Of a stretch of DNA of 64,000 nt, positions 15,920 to 23,993 are shown piece after piece. Location: the NCBI RefSeq assembly GCF_016901775.1, contig NZ_JACJKW010000011.1:35267-99266 (forward strand), read 5' to 3'. Numbering within the stretch: position 1 is the first letter of the stretch; each line of letters begins with the position of its first letter. A program made the translations under genes and the position numbers. This DNA comes from Intestinimonas butyriciproducens. GTDB lineage: Bacteria; Bacillota; Clostridia; Oscillospirales; Butyricicoccaceae. Below the pieces are notes generated by a model, which had not been told where the DNA came from, ran no database searches, and saw nothing but the letters and a program-made list of their open reading frames with translations.

Positions 15920-16990
15920 TCAAAGAGGAAAGATTTTCCCCACGACTTCTTCTGCCCTTTGCTGCAAGGCGGGGATATCCAGGTGGGGACGGTAGAGTGC
16001 CTCCAGTCTGTCGTGACAGCCCTTGGCCTTCTGCAATGTAGCCACGGCATCATCCAGCAGGGAAAGCTGGATTTTCCGCAGCAGGCGCACCTGGGTGCGG
16101 ATGGGCCGCAGGGATTCCCGGTCGGTGAGCCGCCCCAGATCCAGCCGCCGGAAACAGGGGCCTTCCCAGGGATGGAGAGGGGTGGAGGACACAAAGGCCA
16201 GGGACAGCTCCGGGAAGATCAGATGCTCCAGCTTTTCGGGGCAGAGAGGGCAGTAGCAGCTGTAAAAGACCTGGCCCCGTTCCACAGCCGCCTGGCGGAT
16301 CTCTTCCAGCAGCACCGGAGCAAAGCCGTAGGGATCCTCCAGGCAATAGATCCGCCGGTGTTTGCCGATGGTTTCGTCAAAGCGGAGCAGGCCCTCCGGG
16401 GTAATGCCGGAGAGGAAGCGTTTTTTCTCCCGTCCCGGCCCTTTTCCCCGGGGGAGCTCCCGCAGGACGATACCCACAGCCCGGCGGCGCAGCCGCTCTT
16501 CATCGGTGATGCACGAAAGCAGCAGATGCAGCCGCTTTTCCACCTGGCCTGCGGCAGCGGTGAGGGAAAAGACCTGGCGGTAACAGGCCGAAAGCTCCTG
16601 CTGCACCTGCTGGAGGGCATCGGCTTTCTGCACCAGCTCTTCCGCCCGGAGGAAGGGGGGAGGCAGGATATAGCCGCCTTCCGCACCGGGGAAGGCAAGA
16701 TCGATGGTATGGGGAGCGGTGCCGTCATAGAGGGCTTTGCCCTGGCGGAGGAAAAGGACTCCATCCAGGGAAGAGGGATCGGAGGAACAGTGGATGATCT
16801 CCATGGGCTCCTGGCGGCGGAGGCCTTCCTCTGCGGCCTGTTTCATGGCGGTGGATTTGCCGCAGCCGGGGCCCCCTTTGAAGATGAAGTTCTGGCGGAT
16901 GGTTTCTTCTTCCAGAGCGTTTTCGAAAAAGGAGACAAAGCCCTTGCTGGAATTGGCTCCCAAAAAGAAGCGATAAGGTTTGTGATTCAT
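15920..16990 (-). CDS. P-loop ATPase, PRK06851-like
   Basis: This 356-residue soluble protein has a clear Walker A, FKGGPGCGKSTAMKQ, near residue 39. It resembles a conserved clostridial family of about 360 residues described only as nucleotide-kinase/ATPase-like, in which the N-terminal GANSSKGFVSFFENAL and a second half (GITPEGLLRFDETIGKHRRIYCLEDPYG) look like a repeated P-loop fold. The second half here has no intact GxxxxGKS. Its role is unknown. It is transcribed alone, convergent with the lipoprotein gene. ATG 16990 has a GGAGG about nine bases upstream on the minus strand. Confidence 0.7.
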   Translation of the reverse strand: MNHKPYRFFLGANSSKGFVSFFENALEEETIRQNFIFKGGPGCGKSTAMKQAAEEGLRRQEPMEIIHCSSDPSSLDGVLFLRQGKALYDGTAPHTIDLAFPGAEGGYILPPPFLRAEELVQKADALQQVQQELSACYRQVFSLTAAAGQVEKRLHLLLSCITDEERLRRRAVGIVLRELPRGKGPGREKKRFLSGITPEGLLRFDETIGKHRRIYCLEDPYGFAPVLLEEIRQAAVERGQVFYSCYCPLCPEKLEHLIFPELSLAFVSSTPLHPWEGPCFRRLDLGRLTDRESLRPIRTQVRLLRKIQLSLLDDAVATLQKAKGCHDRLEALYRPHLDIPALQQRAEEVVGKIFPL

Positions 16991-17485
16991 GGCGTATTTC
17001 CCTCCTGAAAAAGTCTTTCACGCCATTCTATGCGCCCAGCGTGCCGCTGGACCCGTTCCTGTCTCCGGCATCATGCGCCCATGGCCTTCCTGCTCCGGGG
17101 CTGGCGGGCCAACCCCGGGAAAGGCCGGCTTGCAATCCTGGCCAAGCAACACAGAAAGAGCTGGTTGTATGCCGCAGGGCAAAGAAAAGCCCCCCTTGCG
17201 GCGGCGTGTCGCCGCTGCCATACTGCGCTGCCGCGCTGGGTAATCGAACGAAGGCTGGTTGCATTTGCCGCAAGGCAAAGAAAAGCCCCCCTTGTGCAAA
17301 GGGGGGACAGCATGGCACAGCCATGCAGGGGGGATTGTGAATCTGATTGCATCCAATCGGTTTATCTGCGGCACACCGCTAAGATTGCACAATAGTTCTT
17401 CCCGGCGTTGGCTCGCCAGCGCCGGAGCAGGAAGCCTGGCAGCCCATACAGCCTTCAGCGAGTTTTGGCCGTCCCGACACGGGAC
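16991..17485. repeat. Intergenic hairpin mosaic, ATPase to GntR
   Basis: No gene is present. Modules are CCAGCG-TGC-CGCTGG near 17037, the GGGGCTGGCGGGCCAACCCC-type stem near 17096, two C6 frames (17183 and 17284) of which the first has its inner slot replaced by GCGGCG/CGCCGC, and GCGCTGCCGCGC near 17227. A GGCGTTGGCTCGCCAGCGCC stem lies near 17403. GTCCCG-ACA-CGGGAC at 17471-17485 abuts the GntR stop codon. Confidence 0.85.
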
Positions 17486-18139
17486 CTACATGTATTCGAA
17501 GAAAGCGTCCCGGGCGTTGTTCACATGAAGGGCCATGGCCTTTTCGGCGCCCTCCAGGTCGTGATTTTCGATGGCGTCCAGAATGGCCCGGTGCTCCTGG
17601 GCAGAGGCCTGGGCCCGGCCGGACTTCACCGAATACTCTCTTGCTTTCTGGATATAGTTATGAAACAGAGAGAGGATCTGCTTTAAAGGCCGGGAGCGGC
17701 AGGCATCATAGATCATCTCGTGGAAGCGGCTGTCCAGGTGCCACACCTGGAGAAAATCCTGCTTTGTGACAAAATATTCCTGAAGCTCCACCACCTGGCG
17801 CAGTTCTTCCAGCTCGTCATCGCCGATATTCTGGGCGCAGCGGCGGGCGGCCAGGCCCTCGATGCGGGTGCGGATGGTGTAGATATCATCGATATCCTGG
17901 CTGGTGACGCCCACCACCACGGCACCCTTGTTGGGGATGTTCTTCACCAGGCCTTCCAGCTCCAGCTGCATCAGGGCTTCCCGCACCGGTGTACGGCTCA
18001 CCCCCAGCTCGGCGGACAGCTTGCCCTCTGTCAGGGAGTAGCCCGGCTCAAAGACCCCGTCCAGAATGGCCTTTTCGATTTCCTTGTATACATGCTTGCG
18101 CAGGGGATTGCCCCCCAGGGATTCATTGAATTTTTTCAC
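17486..18139 (-). CDS. GntR-family regulator, FadR/FCD subfamily
   Basis: This regulator of about 217 residues has an N-terminal winged helix-turn-helix (LRKHVYKEIEKAILDG, then LSAELGVSRTPVREALMQLELEGLV) and a C-terminal all-helical FCD ligand domain. The FCD metal-ligand pattern is visible as DSRFHEMIYDA, EHRAILDAIENHD and ALHVNNARDAFF. FCD regulators usually sense organic acids or amino acids and control the neighbouring catabolic operon; no such operon is adjacent, so the ligand is unknown. GTG 18139 is chosen because AAAGGA lies nine bases upstream; a TTG seven codons earlier lacks one. A repeat hairpin follows the stop with no gap. Confidence 0.9.
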   Translation of the reverse strand: MKKFNESLGGNPLRKHVYKEIEKAILDGVFEPGYSLTEGKLSAELGVSRTPVREALMQLELEGLVKNIPNKGAVVVGVTSQDIDDIYTIRTRIEGLAARRCAQNIGDDELEELRQVVELQEYFVTKQDFLQVWHLDSRFHEMIYDACRSRPLKQILSLFHNYIQKAREYSVKSGRAQASAQEHRAILDAIENHDLEGAEKAMALHVNNARDAFFEYM

Positions 18140-18199
18140 ATGGCAACATCCTTTCGTCAAAGGGTGCGTTTTTTCCTTATTATTTTATTATACATGGCA

Positions 18200-18711
18200 A
18201 AAGCCCCGAGCACAAGGTCCCGGAGCCAGAACACCCGCTGCGGCGGGTGTCGCCCCAGGCTTCTTCCCGGCGGCGAGCGCCGCCGGGCCCCTCCTGGGCC
18301 GCCTGCGGCGTGTTATTTCGGCGTAAAGCCGAAATAACTTGCAAGTCGTTAGGTGACGCCGCCGCTGGCCCTCGGGGAAAAACTAAGTTTTTCCCCGACC
18401 TTTTTCCAGCCTCCCGGCGGGGTCCCCGCCGGTGCCAAGTGCCACAGAAAAGGTCTGGACAGTTGTGTGAAGAAAGGCTGGCCCAATGCCCCTGGGCAAA
18501 GAAAAAGCCCCCTTGTGGCGGCGTGGTGCCGTTGCCATAAGGGGGGGATTGTGAAGCCGATTGCATCCAATGGGTTTATCTGGGGCACGCTGCCAAGATT
18601 GCACAATAGTCCTTCCCGGCGTTGGCTCGCCAGCGCCGGAGCAGAAAGCCTGGCAGCCCATAAAGCCTTCAGCGAGTTTTGGCCGTGGCGGCTCGCCACC
18701 GGCACGCTGCC
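18200..18711. repeat. Intergenic hairpin mosaic upstream of the membrane protein gene
   Basis: No gene is present. Modules are a GGCGGCGAGCGCCGCC-type stem near 18270, a TTATTTCGGC/GCCGAAATAA hairpin near 18312-18338, and the 25-nt palindrome with arms CGGGGAAAAAC/GTTTTTCCCCG at 18373-18397 (centre TA). A C5/G7 frame at 18508-18554 has its inner slot replaced by a GGCGGCG/TGCCGTTGCC stem. A GGCGTTGGCTCGCCAGCGCC stem lies near 18620, then GTGGCG-GCT-CGCCAC near 18685. The block stops at the next promoter. Confidence 0.85.
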
Positions 18712-18740
18712 TTGACGGGGTGGAGAGGGTGTGGTAAAAT
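18712..18740 (+). promoter_or_regulatory. Sigma-A-type promoter for the membrane protein gene
   Basis: TTGACG, a 17-bp spacer and TAAAAT lie about 31 bp before the start codon, directly after the last repeat module. Confidence 0.65.
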
Positions 18741-18771
18741 TTAGTCAAATAAATGAAAGGAGGGGAATGCC

Positions 18772-19410
18772 ATGATGGAACAACGCGGGAAACGGCGTAC
18801 TTTGTATTCCTGGCTGGCCTTGGGAGTTTTTCTGCTGCTGCCGCCCATCAGCTTCGGGAATCTTCCCTGGTATACGGCTCCCTTGGGGGCTCTGGTGCTG
18901 TTTTTCACTCTTCTGCCCCTGTCCAGGCTAGTGCCCGGGCTGAAAAAGCTCATTCCCCTGACCCTGCTTCTGGCCTTGGCCTATGCTTTGGCCCTGTATG
19001 GGTTTCTCACAGAAGGGAAGGAGGCCCTTTTCACAAAATGGAGCCAGTGGGCCGGCGGCGTTTTGGCCCTGTGCTTCCTCTTTATGCTGTGGCGGGAGAG
19101 CAGCCGGGCCATGAAGCAGGCCGCTCCCGGGTGGCAGGACAAAGCCCGGGGGCCCATCCTGCGGTATGTGGCAGTGGGTGGGGCGGGAATCCTACTGAGC
19201 ATCATCCTCCTGCTGGCATCCGGGAAAAATCAGCTCACCTATGCTTTCCATTTTCCCGTCGCTTCCAGCTGGATCGTCATTTTGCTGCTGATAGCAGTGA
19301 TGCTCTTTCTCAACCTGCACATGCTGTGGGGCGTGTGGTATCTGGGCTGCCCGGCGCCGGAGCGGCCAGGCGGTGCTGCTTCGCCCGATCAAGGCATCCA
19401 GGGGGAATGA
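18772..19410 (+). CDS. Unrecognised five-helix membrane protein
   Basis: I do not recognise this 212-residue protein. Hydrophobic segments are visible at about residues 12-28, 34-51, 61-78, 90-105 and two closely spaced ones near 130-150 and 164-185, separated by short charged loops. The N-terminus is basic (QRGKRR) and the C-terminus is a short hydrophilic tail, as in small polytopic inner-membrane proteins. GGAGGGG precedes the ATG. It is a single-gene unit with its own promoter and a downstream terminator at 19499. Confidence 0.6.
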   Translation: MMEQRGKRRTLYSWLALGVFLLLPPISFGNLPWYTAPLGALVLFFTLLPLSRLVPGLKKLIPLTLLLALAYALALYGFLTEGKEALFTKWSQWAGGVLALCFLFMLWRESSRAMKQAAPGWQDKARGPILRYVAVGGAGILLSIILLLASGKNQLTYAFHFPVASSWIVILLLIAVMLFLNLHMLWGVWYLGCPAPERPGGAASPDQGIQGE

Positions 19411-19446
19411 TGGAATCCCTTTTTCATGGAAGAATAAACAGTCTGT

Positions 19447-19590
19447 CGAAAAACCCTGTTGTGTAAGAGGGATTTTCGCCCTACCCCTATCAATCCGCAA
19501 AAAGCTGCGACCTGTGCGCAGCTTTTTGCACCTATCAAGGGGCAAGTGTGCGCCAAAGGCGTGCATGCAGCCCCTTGCAGCAACTCGGCA
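19447..19590 (+). repeat. Second intergenic repeat family, copy 3
   Basis: This is the longest copy: CCTGTTGTGTAAGAG, TTTTCGCCCT, ATCAATCCGCAAAAAGC, GACCTG, GCTTTTTGCACC, ATCA-GGGGC-AGTGTGCGCC and AGGCGTGCA. It matches the inverted copy at 11055-11144 across its right part and the copy at 15829 across its left part. The pairing bases in the stem differ between copies but stay complementary. Confidence 0.7.
19499..19527 (+). terminator. Rho-independent terminator of the membrane protein gene
   Basis: A stem AAAAAGCTGCG/CGCAGCTTTTT with a short loop and T-run lies 90 bp after the stop codon. It is embedded in the second repeat family. Confidence 0.75.
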
Positions 19591-19621
19591 AAGTGGCTTT
19601 TGCCACTTTGCCGACACGCTC

Positions 19622-19658
19622 AAAAAAGAAGGCATCCATTGCGGATGCCTTCTTTTTT
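19622..19658 (-). terminator. Rho-independent terminator of rnpB
   Basis: On the minus strand a stem AAGAAGGCATCC/GGATGCCTTCTT with a short GCAAT loop and flanking A/T runs lies immediately after the 3' end of RNase P RNA. Confidence 0.85.
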
Positions 19659-20016
19659 CGAGCAAGCCTATAAGCCGGGTTCTGTCTATGCAGCCATCTA
19701 TCTGGGACGCCTGTTGCCAGACGCCTCGAGCCACCTCCCGAAAACGGACCGGGCCAGCCCTGCGCCCTGGGGCGCTGTTTTCCTTCCGGTGTTGCTTTGG
19801 ATAGAGTTTACAGGATCCCCCAGTTACCTGGGGGACCGGTGGGCTCTTACCCCGCCTTTCCACCCTTACCATGCAAGGCATGGCGGTATATCTCTGTTGC
19901 ACTTGTCCTGAAGTCGCCTTCGGCGGATGTTATCCGTTATCCTGCCCTATAAAGCCCGGACTTTCCTCATACACGGCCTTTCGGCACTGTGCACGCGGCT
20001 GCTCGGCTTACTCGGA
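19659..20016 (-). ncRNA. rnpB: RNase P RNA (M1 RNA), rnpB
   Basis: Read on the minus strand, the RNA starts near 20016 with GAGTAAGCCGAGCAGCCGCG. It carries the conserved GAGGAAAGTCCGGGC core (CR I) and the CR V region near its 3' part, and ends with ACAGAACCCGGCTTATAGG. These are hallmarks of bacterial RNase P RNA, the catalytic subunit that trims 5' leaders from pre-tRNAs. The length of about 358 nt is normal. A consensus promoter sits just upstream and a strong terminator just downstream. The exact 5' and 3' ends are estimated from these signals. Confidence 0.93.
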
Positions 20017-20021
20017 TTCCC

Positions 20022-20051
20022 ATTATACACACTCCGTCCCGTCCCTGTCAA
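20022..20051 (-). promoter_or_regulatory. Consensus promoter of rnpB
   Basis: On the minus strand a perfect TTGACA (20051-20046), an 18-bp spacer and a perfect TATAAT (20027-20022) lie 6-8 bp before the expected 5' end of the RNA. Confidence 0.85.
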
Positions 20052-20430
20052 GCGGAGTGCCTCCGCTCCCATACTCTCCCCGGCTGTATGGGTTGTTTGC
20101 CCCGGTGCTCCGGTGCTGGCAAGCCAGCACCGGTAGGGGATGCTTTGCAATCCTGGCAAAATGCCGCAGAAAAAGCTGGTTGGACCCGCCCGGGCAAAGA
20201 AAGTATGGCCGTCCGGACACCGGACCCCCGCCGGGAGGCTGGAAAAAGGTCGGGGAAAAACCTAGTTTTTCCCCGAAGACCAGGGGCGGCGCCACCCCGC
20301 CTGGCCATTTTTGATGCGCCCTGCCAGGACTGCACCCAGGCCCCTACCGGTGTTGGCTCGCCAGCACCGGAGCAAAAAAGCAAACAACGCATGATGCCGG
20401 AGACAGGAACGACGGCCCAGGCACTGGGCG
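20052..20430. repeat. Intergenic hairpin mosaic, rnpB to murD
   Basis: This contains GGAGTGCCTCC at the rnpB -35 side, a CCGGTGCTGGC-AAGCCAGCACCGG stem near 20110, GTCCGG-ACA-CCGGAC near 20209, and the 25-nt CTAG-centred palindrome at 20251-20275. A CCGGTGTTGGCTCGCCAGCACCGG stem lies near 20348. GCCCAG-GCA-CTGGGC near 20415 is followed after one base by the murD -35 box. No gene is present. Confidence 0.85.
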
Positions 20431-20458
20431 TTGACATTGGCGGCAGATCGGTTACAAT
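20431..20458 (+). promoter_or_regulatory. Sigma-A-type promoter of murD
   Basis: A perfect TTGACA, a 16-bp spacer and TACAAT lie about 63 bp before the murD start. Confidence 0.75.
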
Positions 20459-20520
20459 AGAGGGTGTATGCTTTTCTCAGAAAATCACAGGCAGGCGTGC
20501 CTGCCGAAAGGGATGATCAA

Positions 20521-21897
20521 GTGAGCAAAATGGAAGAATTTCTCCGCTCAATGAAGGGGAAGGAAGTGGCGGTGCTGGGCATCGGCGTTTCCAACCGCCC
20601 CCTCATCGGGCTTCTTTGCAAGGCCGGGGCGTGTGTCACCGCCTGCGATAAAAAAACCAGAGAGCAGCTGGGGGACACCGCCTGTCAGCTGGAAGAAATG
20701 GGCGTCCGGCTCCAGCTGGGGGAGGGGTACCTTGAGAACCTGACTCAGGAAGTGATCTTCCGCTCTCCGGGCATCCGGCCCGACCTGCCTTCCCTGGAGC
20801 AGGCCAAGGCCCGGGGCAGCCGCCTTACTTCCGAAATGGAAGTGTTCTTTGAAGTCTGCCCCTGTCCTATCCTGGCCGTCACCGGCTCCGACGGCAAAAC
20901 CACCACAACCACCCTCATCGCCGAAATGCTCAAGGCCGAAGGGAAGCGGGTGTGGCTGGGGGGCAACATCGGCCAGCCCCTGCTGCCCATGGCCGGGGAA
21001 ATGAAGGCGGAAGACTTCGCCGTGGTGGAGCTTTCCTCCTTCCAGCTGATGACCATGAATAAGGCCCCCCATGTGGCGGTCATCACCAATGTGACCCCCA
21101 ACCATCTGGATGTGCATAAGGACATGGCAGAATATGTTTCCGCCAAGGAACATATCTTCCTCGGCCAGGGGAAGGATGATCTGCTGGTGTGCAACCTGGA
21201 TAACGATCTGAGCGCCGCCATGGCCAAAAAGGCCCCCGGCAGGGTGCGCACCTTCTCCCGGCAGGAAAAGGTGGAAAGCGGAGCCTTTTTCGAAAACGAC
21301 ACCATTTATTATAATGGCACGCCCTGGATCAAAAAAGAGGACATCCGCATCCCAGGGCTGCACAATGTGGAAAACTATATGGCAGCCATCTGCGCCGTGG
21401 CCGACACCATCTGCCCCGAGACCGCCTTGCAGGTGGCCCGGGAGTTTGCCGGAGTGGAGCACCGGATCGAGTTTGTGCGGCAGGTGCGCGGGGTCAAGTA
21501 TTATAACGACGCCATCGCCACCAGCCCCGCCCGGGCCATCGCCGGGCTGCATTCCTTTGACCAGAAGCTCATCGTCATCGCCGGGGGCTATGACAAGAAG
21601 ATCCCCTTCGATGCCTACGGCGAGGAAGCCTGCCACCATGTGAAGCTGCTGATTTTGAACGGGGCCACCGCCCCGAAGCTGCGGCAGGCGGTGGAAAACG
21701 CCCCTTCTTATAAGGATTGCGGCATCCGGATCGCCGAAAAAGCCACCCTGGAAGAAGCGGTGCAGTTTGCCTGGGAGCAGGCCCAGGAAGGGGATATCGT
21801 AACCCTTTCTCCGGTGTGCGCATCCTTTGACGCATACCCCAACTTCATGACAAAAGGCCGGGCCTATAAGGAAATGGTTCTCCGGCTTTGCGAATAA
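20521..21897 (+). CDS. murD: UDP-N-acetylmuramoyl-L-alanine--D-glutamate ligase MurD
   Basis: This cytoplasmic ATP-dependent ligase of about 458 residues adds D-glutamate to UDP-MurNAc-L-Ala in peptidoglycan synthesis. The N-terminal UDP-binding domain contains VLGIGVSNRPLIGLL, the central domain has the P-loop AVTGSDGKTTTTTLI, and NVTPNHLDVH is the Mur-ligase signature. The C-terminal domain contains YNDAIATSPARAIAGL and GGYDKKIPF; it ends at SPVCASFDAYPNFMTKGRAY. GTG 20521 is chosen because AAGGG lies eight bases upstream; the first ATG in this region (20530) is too far from it. It sits ahead of the M42 peptidase array, with a 21-bp gap. Confidence 0.93.
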   Translation: MSKMEEFLRSMKGKEVAVLGIGVSNRPLIGLLCKAGACVTACDKKTREQLGDTACQLEEMGVRLQLGEGYLENLTQEVIFRSPGIRPDLPSLEQAKARGSRLTSEMEVFFEVCPCPILAVTGSDGKTTTTTLIAEMLKAEGKRVWLGGNIGQPLLPMAGEMKAEDFAVVELSSFQLMTMNKAPHVAVITNVTPNHLDVHKDMAEYVSAKEHIFLGQGKDDLLVCNLDNDLSAAMAKKAPGRVRTFSRQEKVESGAFFENDTIYYNGTPWIKKEDIRIPGLHNVENYMAAICAVADTICPETALQVAREFAGVEHRIEFVRQVRGVKYYNDAIATSPARAIAGLHSFDQKLIVIAGGYDKKIPFDAYGEEACHHVKLLILNGATAPKLRQAVENAPSYKDCGIRIAEKATLEEAVQFAWEQAQEGDIVTLSPVCASFDAYPNFMTKGRAYKEMVLRLCE

Positions 21898-21918
21898 CAA
21901 GGAAAGAGGTGCAATGGA

Positions 21919-22953
21919 TTGGAACTGGTAAACACCATCAAAAGCCTTACCGACCGCTATGGCGTATCGGGGGATGAATACGGCGTTTCCGCCCAGGCGG
22001 CGGAACTGCTGCGCCCCTATATGGACCGGGTGGAAGTGGATAAGCTGGGCAATGTGATCGGCTACCGCTCCTGCGGCAAGGAAGGGGCCAAAAAGCTGCT
22101 GCTGGACGCCCATCTGGATCAGATCGGCTTTGTCATCACCGAAGTGCTGGAGGAGGGCTTCTGCCGCTTCATCGGCATGGGAGTGGACCCCCGGATGCTG
22201 CTGGGCAGCGAGCTGACCGTGCTCACCAAAGAGGGCCCCATCCCGGCGGTGGTCAGCTGCATCCCGCCCCACCTGCAAAAGGCCGGGGACAACAAGAAGG
22301 CCCTGCCCATTGAGGAAATGGTGCTGGACCTGGGCATGAGCGGGGAAAAGGCCAGGGAGACCGTCCGGGTGGGGGATTACGCCGCCTTTGCCGGAGAGGC
22401 CTTCCAGCTGAAAAATGACCTGCTGTGCGGCAAGTCCATGGACGACCGTGCCTGCTTTGTGTGCATTCTGCTGGCTCTGGAAGAGCTGCAAGGCAAGGAG
22501 CTGGATGTGGATCTCATCGTCCTGGGCAGCACCAAGGAAGAAGTGGGCGGCCATGGCGCTCGGGCCAGAGCCTATCTGGACGCGCCCGATTACGCCATCG
22601 CCATCGATGTGTGCCATGCCCGCACCGGGGACAATAAGCCCGAAGACCGGGTCTTTGACCTGGGCGGCGGCCCTGTCATCGGCTTCGGCTCCAACAGCAT
22701 GCCCAAGTTTGCCCGCCGGTTGTGCGAGGTGGCCCGGGCCAAGGAGATCCCCTATCAGCCGGAAGCGGTGCCCGCTCATTCCGGCACCAACGCCTGGTCC
22801 ATCCAGCCCATCGAGGGCGGCGTGTGCACAGCGGTGGTCTCCCTGCCCCTGCGGTATATGCACTCCCCGGTGGAAGTGCTGAAGCTGAAGGACATGAAGC
22901 ATGTGGGGCATCTCCTGGCAGAGTTCACCCTGGGCTTTGACGGCAATCTGTAA
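21919..22953 (+). CDS. M42-family aminopeptidase, copy 1
   Basis: This 344-residue M42 (TET/FrvX/PepA-like) metallopeptidase is the first of four in tandem. Di-metal site elements are present in order: LLLDAHLDQIGF (H-x-D), KSMDDRACFVC (bridging Asp), STKEEVGGHGA (catalytic Glu-Glu), AIDVCHARTGD and LPLRYMHSPVEV (terminal His). These enzymes form dodecameric cytoplasmic shells that trim peptides from the N-terminus. It starts with TTG 21919 after GAGGT, since the overlapping ATG at 21914 opens only a five-codon frame. An IPPHLQ insertion shows the usual PDZ-like subdomain between the two halves of the catalytic domain. Confidence 0.9.
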   Translation: MELVNTIKSLTDRYGVSGDEYGVSAQAAELLRPYMDRVEVDKLGNVIGYRSCGKEGAKKLLLDAHLDQIGFVITEVLEEGFCRFIGMGVDPRMLLGSELTVLTKEGPIPAVVSCIPPHLQKAGDNKKALPIEEMVLDLGMSGEKARETVRVGDYAAFAGEAFQLKNDLLCGKSMDDRACFVCILLALEELQGKELDVDLIVLGSTKEEVGGHGARARAYLDAPDYAIAIDVCHARTGDNKPEDRVFDLGGGPVIGFGSNSMPKFARRLCEVARAKEIPYQPEAVPAHSGTNAWSIQPIEGGVCTAVVSLPLRYMHSPVEVLKLKDMKHVGHLLAEFTLGFDGNL

Positions 22954-22967
22954 AAGGGGGGAGCAAG

Positions 22968-23993
22968 ATGAAAGAAATACTGAAACAGCTGTGCGCCGCA
23001 AACGGCGTACCCGGCTATGAAGATGAAGTGCGGGAGTGTATCCGGGAAATGGTGGAGCCTTACGCCGATGAGATCATCGAAGACCACCTGGGCAATCTCC
23101 TGGTGCTGAAAAAGGGGGCAAAGCCCCGGAAAGCGCCCATGATGGTGTGCGCCCATATGGACGAAGTGGGCTTCCTCATCAGCCGCATCACCTCGGACGG
23201 TATGTTCAAGATCGTCCCCTCCGGCGGCATTGACCCCCGGGTTCTGGTGGGCCGGCGGATGGAAGTGGGCCCCCGGAAGGTTCCCGGCGTCATTTCCCTC
23301 AAGGCCATCCACCTGACCACTCCCGAAGAGCGGAAGGTGGCCCCGGGCATTGACACCCTTTATATTGACATCGGCGCATCCTCCCAGAAGGAAGCGGAAC
23401 AATACGCCCGGGTGGGGGATTATGCCACCTTCCAGAGCCGCTGGGTGGAGTTCGGCGATGAGCGTATCCGCTCCAAGGCCATTGACGACCGGATCGGCTG
23501 CGCCGTGATGGTGCAGCTGATCCGCGAAGGCGTGGAGAAGGACACCTGGTTTGCCTTTGTGGTGGGCGAGGAAATCGGCAGCCGTGGCGCTCAGGCCGCC
23601 GCCAGCCGCTTAAAACCCCGCTGGGGCCTGGTGATCGAAGGCACCACCGCCGCCGACATCCCCGGAGTGCGGGAGCATGAAAGATCCTGCTTCCAGGGGG
23701 GCGGGGCCGTTGTGTCCCTGGCCGACCGTGGCTCGGTGTACAACCGGGAATTTGTCCGCCGCCTGACGGGCAAGGCCGACGAAGCGGGCATCCGCTGGCA
23801 GTACCGGGCCAGCATGAACGGCTCCACCGATGCCGGGGTCATGCACCAGGCCGGAGAGGGCGCTCAGGTGTTCGGCCTGGCCGCTCCCGTGCGGTATATC
23901 CATTCGGCCAGCAATGTGCTCCATTGGCCCGATGCAGAGGAAGTGCTGAAAATGGCCCGGCTGGTGGTAAAGGAGGCAGAGTGCGATGATTGA
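22968..23993 (+). CDS. M42-family aminopeptidase, copy 2
   Basis: This 341-residue member has VCAHMDEVGFL, KAIDDRIGCAVM, VVGEEIGSRGA and PVRYIHSASNV in the expected order. At the position where the other three carry a metal-binding Asp it has glutamate (VIEGTTAAD), a variant seen in some glutamyl/YsdC-like M42 enzymes. AHxD, Glu-Glu and the last His are intact, so activity is plausible. GGGGGG precedes the ATG, 14 bp after copy 1. The next gene overlaps its end by 8 bp, indicating translational coupling. Confidence 0.9.
   Translation: MKEILKQLCAANGVPGYEDEVRECIREMVEPYADEIIEDHLGNLLVLKKGAKPRKAPMMVCAHMDEVGFLISRITSDGMFKIVPSGGIDPRVLVGRRMEVGPRKVPGVISLKAIHLTTPEERKVAPGIDTLYIDIGASSQKEAEQYARVGDYATFQSRWVEFGDERIRSKAIDDRIGCAVMVQLIREGVEKDTWFAFVVGEEIGSRGAQAAASRLKPRWGLVIEGTTAADIPGVREHERSCFQGGGAVVSLADRGSVYNREFVRRLTGKADEAGIRWQYRASMNGSTDAGVMHQAGEGAQVFGLAAPVRYIHSASNVLHWPDAEEVLKMARLVVKEAECDD

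Noticed and set aside
17000..17480. tRNA genes in intergenic gaps
   Set aside because: Stem-rich segments resemble cloverleaf arms but lack GGTTCGAATCC-type T-arms and correct spacing; no tRNA was found in the window.
21914..21931. ATG 21914 as the start of the first M42 gene
   Set aside because: This ATG opens a five-codon frame (MDWNW) that stops at once; the TTG at 21919 begins the conserved M42 frame.
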